From positions 1-11,161 of the forward strand of contig CATAQZ010000336.1 in assembly GCA_949487015.1 (NCBI GenBank): a stretch of 11,161 nt of DNA, written 5' to 3'. This stretch comes from Flavobacteriales bacterium UBA4585 (GTDB lineage: Bacteria; Bacteroidota; Bacteroidia; Flavobacteriales; Schleiferiaceae). The position numbers and the translations under genes are program-made. The notes under the pieces were generated by a model that was given only the letters and a program-made list of their open reading frames with translations, had not been told where the DNA came from and did not search any database. Shown piece after piece: positions 6,384 to 11,161 of this stretch (the first letter of the stretch is position 1; each line of letters starts with the position of its first letter).

Positions 6384-6406
6384 GGGGTCACCCCAGGGGT
6401 CACCCC
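6384..6406. promoter_or_regulatory. Tandem GGGGTCACCCC operator-like sites
   Basis: GGGGTCACCCC occurs at 6384-6394 and 6396-6406, separated by a single A. Each copy is a near-perfect palindrome (GGGGT-N-ACCCC), and the centres are 12 bp apart, close to one helical turn. The position between the stop of the 307-aa gene (6421) and the start of the excisionase-like gene (6331) suggests a cooperative regulator site controlling that operon. Confidence 0.6.
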
Positions 6407-6420
6407 AAATGTTGCATTAC

Positions 6421-7344
6421 TTATCTCTCTTGGCTGATTATCAGCGAGATATCCTCATTGTTTAAATCCGTGATAAAGGGCATTATTCGGCTCATGCGAT
6501 GTTGCCTGACCTTGTCAGCCCCTTGATAAGGGTCGTTGAGTCTCTTTCTGATGTTCTCGGCGTTGTACCCGGTGATTTGTGAGATCAAACGCGCAATGGC
6601 AGTGTTGTCCGCTTGGTTGATTTTGGCCTGCTTCAAAAGCGCGGAAATTACGATGACGCTTTCAACCATGGTAAACCGCTTGGTACTGTCGTCGCCCTCC
6701 TCACCGTGAAGGGGGTAATCACCATAGGTTTCTGACATGAGCTTTTCACCGCGATACTCTTGAAACTCGTTGCCCGTGATGGCGAAATGCTCGGCAAGCT
6801 CGCGATGTATATCCCGTGGGTAGGCCAATTTCTGAATCTTCCTAAGCATAGCGCCTTCAAAAAGTGTTTCCCATGAGCTTACCCCACCAGCGTAGAACCG
6901 CCAAGTATAGCTCACGGCGCGATAGGCACTGTAGGCATAGAGGTTATGATAAAGGTTGCCGGAGCAGTACAATTCATACAACGTTGAATTTCTCACTGTG
7001 GGTTGCCGTGACCAGTTTTCATTATATATAACGTAAGGGGAGTCCCAGGAGGCCTCGGTAATGCTTGTCATCCAATCTTCAAGGAATCGCTCCGGCAGAA
7101 GGAGAAACAAATAGCTCAGTTCAACGTACAGCGCCACATACATGTGGTCCAATAAATCTGAGCTAAAACAAGCGCCATCCTCGGTGAGGTCGTCCATGAT
7201 CAATTTTGAAAGCTCAAGCGACAAATGATCACTTGCTTCCATGACATCCATGCCTAAATCCTTATAATAAGTGGACTTGTCTTCGCCGTATTCTAGTCCA
7301 TATTCAATGGTGTTTTTGATGCACCCGATTGTTATTTCTTCCAT
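6421..7344 (-). CDS. Unknown 307-aa protein
   Basis: A complete frame with ATG 7344 and TAA at 6423-6421. No signal peptide is visible. The middle is aromatic-rich (YCSGNLYHNLYAYSAYRAVS, then YTWRFYAG) and probably helical. The C-terminal part (about 225-300: VESVIVISALLKQAKINQAD, then IARLISQITGYNAENIRKRL) looks like the small helical DNA-binding-like tail often seen in Bacteroidota mobile-element regulators and hypothetical proteins. I cannot name a family. It is upstream of, and on the same strand as, the excisionase-like operon but separated from it by 89 bases with the GGGGTCACCCC sites, and it diverges from the RHS gene. It could be a regulator of the element; this is inference. Confidence 0.65.
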   Translation of the reverse strand: MEEITIGCIKNTIEYGLEYGEDKSTYYKDLGMDVMEASDHLSLELSKLIMDDLTEDGACFSSDLLDHMYVALYVELSYLFLLLPERFLEDWMTSITEASWDSPYVIYNENWSRQPTVRNSTLYELYCSGNLYHNLYAYSAYRAVSYTWRFYAGGVSSWETLFEGAMLRKIQKLAYPRDIHRELAEHFAITGNEFQEYRGEKLMSETYGDYPLHGEEGDDSTKRFTMVESVIVISALLKQAKINQADNTAIARLISQITGYNAENIRKRLNDPYQGADKVRQHRMSRIMPFITDLNNEDISLIISQER

Positions 7345-7465
7345 CCTGCCTATTTAACTTTAGTTCAGCAAGAAAGGCAAAGCAATGATAAACTTCCAAA
7401 AACAACCTGAAATCTTCATCAATCTTCATCGAATTTCGTAGTTTAAGGGGGTTCATGAGCGGAAA

Positions 7466-9559
7466 GTGCCGAAATACTACAGACCAAGCTCTTTGCGGAA
7501 GTATTGCACGCGCATCGTTACCTTATTGTATCACACTTACACCTACGATGGTAATGGTATGATAGGGACATTAACGCGAGATATGAGTACGAGTCTTGTT
7601 GCGGTGGGAGAGAATGTCCAGAGCTCTGAGTATGTGTACGATCACATGGGCCGTTTAATGACGGGATCTATTGAGTTTGTGGGCAAGGTTGGCAATAAAT
7701 ATGCTGTTTCGACGTCGTATAATAAGGCGGGCGGTTTATTGTCAAAGGTTTCGAGTCCTGACGCGTCGGCTCAGGTGTTTGCTGCGACTTCACAGGAAAT
7801 GACCTATGATTTGACGTACCAGTACAGTGGCACTAAGCCGCACCAGTTATCTCAGGTGATCAGTTCGCAGGGGGTGCCTTACGCGATGTCATTTTCCTAC
7901 AATGCTTCGGGCAGTATTTCCGAGATCACGGACCTGATGGGTGTGGATCATTCGAGCTATTACTGGGGCCAGGAGCAGTGGTTGTGTGGTGTGGAGAATG
8001 CTCAAGGCATCCACCACTATGTATACGACCACGCGGGCGAGCGCATCATGAAATCTTCGATCACCCAGACGACGGTACAGCTCAATGATGAGACGATCAA
8101 CACGGTTACGACGTTGGAGCCTTATACCCTGTATGTGAATCCGTACTATGTGGTCACGTCCTTTAGCAATGCGGACCAGCGCTCGAAGCATTATTACATG
8201 GGCACTCAGAGGGTTGCCACGGACATCGGTGTGGATTATGGGGTGAGCCCCTCGCCGGAGCAGTTGTCGGGTGCGCGCGGCGGCGATGATGCGGCGACGG
8301 CGGGAGAAACCCCCCAAGGGTTAGAGACGGACCAGACTCCTTTCCAGAGCTTGGGCTATAAGCAGGACCTGGAAAGGGTGCTTTTGGGCCTAAGCGGTGA
8401 GATCGGAGTTGAGGATCTAAGTGAGGCTTTGGCACCGATTGAGAGTTTTTACCCGGACTTAAGCGCTGGGGTGAATTCAGGGGAAGGGATAGAGTCGGAG
8501 ACTCCGTTGTATATAGGCACTCGCATTATGTATTGGTACCATCCGGATTATGTGAGCAATGTGGATATGGTGACCGATAAGTCGGGAGAGGCCTATGAGC
8601 TGTTCTTATACAATGCCTGGGGCGAAAGTCTCCACCACTGGACTAGCAGCAGCACCAACAGCTGGAGTTCACCGTATCGGTTGAATTCGAAGGAATTGGA
8701 TTCAGAGACGGGGATGCACTACTACGGAGCGCGGTACCACCATCCCAAGTTAAGCGTATGGATGAGTGTGGATCCGAAAGCCATGAGTGGTGATAATATG
8801 ACACGTTCGCCGTATAATTTTACGGATAATAATCCGGTCATTCTTATTGATCCAGATGGAAGAGATGTTGTCTTCTTTAATCGACAAGGGAAAGAAGTTC
8901 ACAGAATCGAGTCATCAACATCTTTTGAAACATATGTAATGCATAAAAATGCTGATGATCATGTCATGGATCAAACTCACTATGAATCAAGGGCAGGTTG
9001 GGTACAAGCAAGAATGCCAAATGTCATTCAGGAAAAGGGCGGTAGTCCAACTACAACTTCACGATATCAAAAGCTCGATTATCAAATTGCTGCATCAACT
9101 CATTTGTTTAATGAAGCAAAAAATGATGGTACACTTCAACTCGTAACGGATGGTAATGCTTCGATACCTACTTCAGCACTATCAGATATTCCGAACCTAG
9201 ACCCAACTTTGGTGAAGGCAGTGGCAATGCAAGAATCAGCAATTGGAAGTGGCGGTGTTGACGATGTTATGCAAGTAAATGTAAGTGGTGACTGGAATGA
9301 ATTCAAATCTCAATATGGCCTAAGTAATGGTGGAGCTACAAACTCAACTCTATCTATAAATGCAGGAATACGTGTACTCGCAACCAAAGGATTTAAAGGA
9401 GGCATTGATTATAATTCCACAACAGGCGTAAGGACTTTTGAATTTCAAGGTTGGGATAAAGCAGTTGAGTCGTACAATGGTGGTGGGACTACAGGTTATT
9501 CACAGTCAGTTAATGACATGATAGACAATTCTGTTCGGGCTTCCCAAGAGAACTATTAG
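7466..9559 (+). CDS. RHS-core toxin with lysozyme-like tip, 5'-truncated
   Basis: The frame gives 697 residues from a GTG at 7466. RHS sequence begins only at about residue 25 (YTYDGNGMIG); residues 1-24 look like unrelated sequence. YD-type repeats run to about 250 (YVYDHMGRL, YVYDHAGERI). A Gly/Glu-rich insert (about 258-345) precedes the RHS core (356-466: AYELFLYNAWGE, HYYGARYHHPKLSVWMSVDP), ending in NPVILIDPDGR. The 231-residue tip has a linker and then, at about 575-690, a soluble lytic transglycosylase/lysozyme pattern: VKAVAMQES with candidate catalytic Glu590, VMQVN, SINAGIRVL and AVESYNGG. It would cut peptidoglycan in a competitor's periplasm. No signal peptide or export domain remains, so the gene has lost its 5' part. 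DNA after the core is visibly AT-richer than the core, as expected for exchanged tips. The lipoprotein gene follows 7 bp later. Confidence 0.88.
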   Translation: MPKYYRPSSLRKYCTRIVTLLYHTYTYDGNGMIGTLTRDMSTSLVAVGENVQSSEYVYDHMGRLMTGSIEFVGKVGNKYAVSTSYNKAGGLLSKVSSPDASAQVFAATSQEMTYDLTYQYSGTKPHQLSQVISSQGVPYAMSFSYNASGSISEITDLMGVDHSSYYWGQEQWLCGVENAQGIHHYVYDHAGERIMKSSITQTTVQLNDETINTVTTLEPYTLYVNPYYVVTSFSNADQRSKHYYMGTQRVATDIGVDYGVSPSPEQLSGARGGDDAATAGETPQGLETDQTPFQSLGYKQDLERVLLGLSGEIGVEDLSEALAPIESFYPDLSAGVNSGEGIESETPLYIGTRIMYWYHPDYVSNVDMVTDKSGEAYELFLYNAWGESLHHWTSSSTNSWSSPYRLNSKELDSETGMHYYGARYHHPKLSVWMSVDPKAMSGDNMTRSPYNFTDNNPVILIDPDGRDVVFFNRQGKEVHRIESSTSFETYVMHKNADDHVMDQTHYESRAGWVQARMPNVIQEKGGSPTTTSRYQKLDYQIAASTHLFNEAKNDGTLQLVTDGNASIPTSALSDIPNLDPTLVKAVAMQESAIGSGGVDDVMQVNVSGDWNEFKSQYGLSNGGATNSTLSINAGIRVLATKGFKGGIDYNSTTGVRTFEFQGWDKAVESYNGGGTTGYSQSVNDMIDNSVRASQENY

Positions 9560-9566
9560 ATTGATT

Positions 9567-10220
9567 ATGAGAACACTTATTTTACTTATTACGCTTTCCT
9601 GGGTAGGTTGTCACAACCCAAGTATTCCAGACAAATACGAGTGTTTAGCCTTCCAATCCAAATCTGTTACTGATAAAGTACAGTCATATCTTGTCTCGGA
9701 ATCCGAGTTGCAAGAAGATAGTATCCCGAGTATTGTAGAGGCCTTTAGCGTCAATCCAGAAATAGATACTTTGGTCGAGTACGTGATGAATGATAAGCAA
9801 CAGCTACGATTTAAAATAGACAAAGTTGAATTTGAGAATTTCATCAATAAGGAAGATAGCATTATGTCATGCCTTTTCAACAATGCCTTCCCTTATGGTA
9901 AGCTTATTAAGCTCTATAACAAAACGGTCAACATCTTAAGCGTTGGGGAGATGCAAGTAATTGAATACGAGATTCAAGGCGGAGCAGAAGTTTTCCCACA
10001 TTCCATATTAATAGTTTATTCATCAAGTGATACTTCTTATGTTGGAAACATAATTATATCCGATGGAATAAAGTGGATAAATGACGGTAGAACCGATGGA
10101 TCAATATTAGTTTTTATCGAAAGAATTAGAATTCACAAGCAATTAGGAATACCTCTATTCTTCACGGGAGAGTACTTCGTACCCGTCACACATTATAAGC
10201 TACCGGGAAAATGGGGGTGA
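9567..10220 (+). CDS. Lipoprotein, probable immunity protein to the RHS tip
   Basis: 217 residues from ATG 9567; a TTG at 9561 is possible but would only add two residues. It starts with a short lipoprotein signal, MRTLILLITLSWVGC, with the lipidated Cys at 15; the lipobox is imperfect (Trp at -3). The remainder is a soluble, mostly beta-looking domain with alternating hydrophobic residues (VNILSVGEMQVIEYEIQGG, SILIVYSSSDTSYVGNIII). I recognise no family. It starts 7 bp after the stop of the RHS gene on the same strand and shares the AT-rich composition of the toxin tip, not of the RHS core, so tip and lipoprotein were probably acquired together. A membrane-anchored periplasmic protein is what a cell needs against a peptidoglycan-cutting toxin. 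The immunity role is inferred from position and localisation. Confidence 0.75.
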   Translation: MRTLILLITLSWVGCHNPSIPDKYECLAFQSKSVTDKVQSYLVSESELQEDSIPSIVEAFSVNPEIDTLVEYVMNDKQQLRFKIDKVEFENFINKEDSIMSCLFNNAFPYGKLIKLYNKTVNILSVGEMQVIEYEIQGGAEVFPHSILIVYSSSDTSYVGNIIISDGIKWINDGRTDGSILVFIERIRIHKQLGIPLFFTGEYFVPVTHYKLPGKWG

Positions 10221-10325
10221 TGTATCAATTTAGTGCTTGGCGCATATTCGGCAGCTTAAGTAATTGAAAATCAACATCGAAATAATTTTGAAAGGGATGA
10301 AATCCAGTGTTCTGTCCCCCCGCTG

Positions 10326-10378
10326 CCGCGCGAATCCTTTCGCGTGGTACTACTATTCACAGAAATGAGAAATAGTAG
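10326..10378. other. Pair of adjacent hairpins downstream of the immunity gene
   Basis: CCGCGCGAA pairs with TTTCGCGTGG-side bases (9 bp with one G-T, loop TCCT; 10326-10347). Two bases later CTACTATT pairs with AATAGTAG (10350-10378, 13-base loop). No T run follows on the plus strand, so a standard terminator is not clear. It may be a factor-independent end of the RHS-immunity transcript, or a repeat remnant. Confidence 0.4.
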
Positions 10379-10438
10379 AACAAACTTGCTTTCTGTTATT
10401 TTTGATTCATGATCCGCAACTATATAATTTACAAGGTT

Positions 10439-10463
10439 GGTAGTGTCCCATTTTGTGTGTCTG
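10439..10463 (+). repeat. IS256-type end-like sequence
   Basis: GGTAGTGTCCCATTTTGTGT followed by GTCTG matches 19 of 25 positions of the end-like sequence read on the minus strand from 2180. A matching GGGACAC occurs about 60 bases downstream (10507-10513). No transposase is nearby, so this would be a solo end or short non-autonomous remnant. Confidence 0.35.
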
Positions 10464-10739
10464 AGCAGTTCGCGTCAGTCTTCGAGGGCATTACGAATTT
10501 AGGTTCGGGACACAGGAATCACCCTATTGTAGATCCTATGTCGCATTTAATTGACCGTCCTCAATCGAATTCGGCGTCTATGTCTAGACATGTAAATCAT
10601 ACAGAGGATGAAGGGGGCCGTGCCTTCCGCTTACGCGAAACAACCGTAAACAATGACGCCTGATGAAAAATTTAGCGAGACCCTTCAGCCTCCCACTTGC
10701 CCACTGTTGAGGCTGAGCTGCGGGCGTTTTGGACGGAAT

Positions 10740-10763
10740 TTGTGTGCTAGATTGTGTGCTAGA
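10740..10763. repeat. Tandem TTGTGTGCTAGA pair near right end
   Basis: Same two head-to-tail 12-mers as at 816-839, here ending three bases before the right attachment repeat. Candidate arm-type binding sites for the 856-2106 integrase at the right end of the element. Confidence 0.55.
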
Positions 10764-10766
10764 ATT

Positions 10767-10857
10767 GAAAAAAGCACCTACATCGGTTGACGTAAGTGCT
10801 TGATTTTGAGTGCTCCTCCTGCTGGGCTCGAACCAGCGACCCTCTGATTAACAGTCA
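10767..10857. repeat. Right attachment repeat
   Basis: Second copy of the 91-bp block found at 601-691, same orientation, three mismatches. It contains the tRNA-Asn terminator and the 3' half of the tRNA through the anticodon arm; beyond 10857 the tRNA continues, unlike at the left copy. Confidence 0.88.
10768..10801 (-). terminator. Intrinsic terminator after tRNA-Asn
   Basis: Minus-strand hairpin AAGCACTTAC / GTAGGTGCTT followed by a run of six Ts, about a dozen bases after the tRNA 3' end. It is the copy of the structure at 602-635. Confidence 0.75.
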
Positions 10858-10886
10858 GATGCTCTAACCAACTGAGCTAAGGAAAT
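10813..10886 (-). tRNA. tRNA-Asn(GTT), probably a 5'-damaged attachment copy
   Basis: The minus strand shows a D arm (TAGCTCAGTTGGTTAGAGC), an anticodon arm with CTGTTAA (GTT, Asn), a T arm with TTCGAGC and the acceptor 3' strand AGGAGGA plus discriminator G. The expected 5' acceptor strand is TCCTCCT, but the sequence reads ATTTCCT. Pairs 4-7 are normal, 2-3 become G-U, and 1-72 becomes A-A. Asn tRNAs of bacteria normally start U1-A72. The homology to a true tRNA-Asn therefore seems to end at base 4, which suggests that the window shows another integration footprint rather than the host gene. It could still be weakly functional. Confidence 0.7.
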
Positions 10887-10951
10887 AAACACTGTAAATC
10901 AATGAGTTACGTTAATTCCTGAAACATAACAGGCACTATTAACTGTCTGTA

Positions 10952-11161
10952 ATGGATTACAAAATTAGTATCATTAAGAATGGAGATGGAACATTATTCC
11001 TCTCCTTATACCTCAATAGTAAACGCCATAGATTTTATTCTGGTAAACCTATTGGACTACTTAAATCACCTAACAAACTACCTGTATCAGAACGTAGAGC
11101 AGCATTTGAAGATCTAAAATTGGACTTCCAACTAGCTTTACGTAATGGTTGGACTCCTGAA
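10952..11161 (+). CDS. Second tyrosine recombinase, N-terminal part only
   Basis: Seventy residues from ATG 10952 to the edge of the window. The start, MDYKISIIKNGDGTLFLSLY followed by LNSKRHRFYSGKPIGLL, is the three-stranded arm-binding domain of Bacteroidota integrases, and the sequence then enters a helix (SERRAAFEDLKLDFQLAL). It is clearly different from the integrase at 856-2106. It starts 65 bases from the 5' side of the tRNA-Asn copy, with no cargo between, in the same arrangement as the first integrase and its tRNA fragment. It therefore probably belongs to a second element in tandem. The catalytic part lies outside the window, so activity cannot be judged. Confidence 0.78.
   Translation, partial: MDYKISIIKNGDGTLFLSLYLNSKRHRFYSGKPIGLLKSPNKLPVSERRAAFEDLKLDFQLALRNGWTPE

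Larger units (their letters stand above)
10221..10725. other. About 500 bp without a convincing gene
   Basis: The stretch holds two neighbouring hairpins (10326-10378) and an IS256-end-like sequence at 10439. An 84-codon frame at 10409-10663 has no recognisable features and is probably chance. A loose CAGCCTC/GAGGCTG inverted repeat lies near 10686-10715. It looks like decayed DNA between cargo and attachment site. Confidence 0.5.
692..10857. mobile_element. tRNA-Asn integrative element carrying RHS toxin cargo
   Basis: The segment between the two copies of the attachment repeat (counting the right copy as part of the element) is about 10.17 kb. It carries an integrase just inside the left end, an excisionase-like HTH protein, a RepA-like ATPase with a dyad cluster next to it, and toxin and immunity genes as cargo. 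There is no visible relaxase, coupling protein, type IV secretion gene, capsid or terminase gene, so it is better described as a genomic island or satellite-like integrative element than as a full conjugative element or prophage. Boundaries follow from the direct repeat; the replication role of the central genes is inferred. Confidence 0.8.

Noticed and set aside
7411..7430. Tandem AATCTTCATC repeat upstream of the RHS gene
   Set aside because: Only two short copies with no related structure; too little to call a regulatory or mobile feature.
7455..7560. ATG at 7455 as alternative start of the RHS gene
   Set aside because: It is in a different frame and reaches a stop near 7560; the RHS frame itself has only a GTG at 7466 and is open only from 7442.
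7889..8435. Long minus-strand frames opposite the RHS core
   Set aside because: They are Arg/Pro/His-rich antisense shadows of the GC-rich RHS repeats.
10409..10663. 84-aa plus-strand frame after the immunity gene
   Set aside because: It contains the IS-end-like sequence, shows no domain or signal, and reads like random sequence.
1..11161. CRISPR array or conjugation/phage structural genes
   Set aside because: No regularly spaced repeats, and no relaxase, coupling ATPase, capsid or terminase motif was seen on either strand.

Overview
The window looks like accessory DNA of a Bacteroidota bacterium. The clues are two tyrosine recombinases of the type common in that phylum, start codons without clear Shine-Dalgarno sequences, a secreted LamG/DUF8202-like protein and an RHS polymorphic toxin. 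Nothing identifies the genus; a marine or soil member of Cytophagales is a guess.

Most of the window is one integrative element of about 10.2 kb. A 91-bp direct repeat (88 of 91 positions equal) lies at 601-691 and 10767-10857. It holds the 3' part of a minus-strand tRNA-Asn(GTT) gene plus its terminator. Three pieces of evidence suggest a tandem array. Left of 601 is what appears to be the end of another element, with a partial minus-strand gene at 1-245. At the right, the tRNA-Asn copy runs almost to its 5' end but its first three bases do not fit the acceptor stem. A second, different integrase then starts at 10952 and runs off the window. The intact host tRNA-Asn is therefore probably outside the window to the right.

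Region by region: attachment repeat and tandem 12-mers (560-840); integrase (856-2106); decayed IS256-type transposase fragment (2182-2364) that cuts into the 3' end of a probable immunity gene (2354-2785); an orphan C-terminal toxin tip (2782-2982); a secreted LamG/DUF8202-like protein (2979-3821); an HTH plus coiled-coil protein (3971-4675); a cluster of GTATCA dyads (4754-4900); a tightly overlapping minus-strand operon of excisionase-like HTH protein, small unknown protein and RepA-like AAA ATPase (6331 to 4888), preceded by a duplicated GGGGTCACCCC operator-like site; an unknown 307-aa protein (6421-7344); then, on the plus strand, an RHS-core protein with a lysozyme/transglycosylase-like tip (7466-9559) and a lipoprotein (9567-10220) that is probably its immunity protein. 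About 550 bp without a convincing gene lead to the right attachment site.

How the parts may work together: the integrase and excisionase-like protein would control integration and excision, and the ATPase with the HTH protein and GTATCA dyads could form a replication or maintenance module of the excised circle. No relaxase or conjugation gene is visible, so transfer would need help. The cargo is interbacterial competition: one apparently complete toxin tip and immunity pair, and one older, broken pair. The RHS gene has lost its 5' part and the left cassette has an N-terminal secretion part without an RHS body, so both look like products of recombination.
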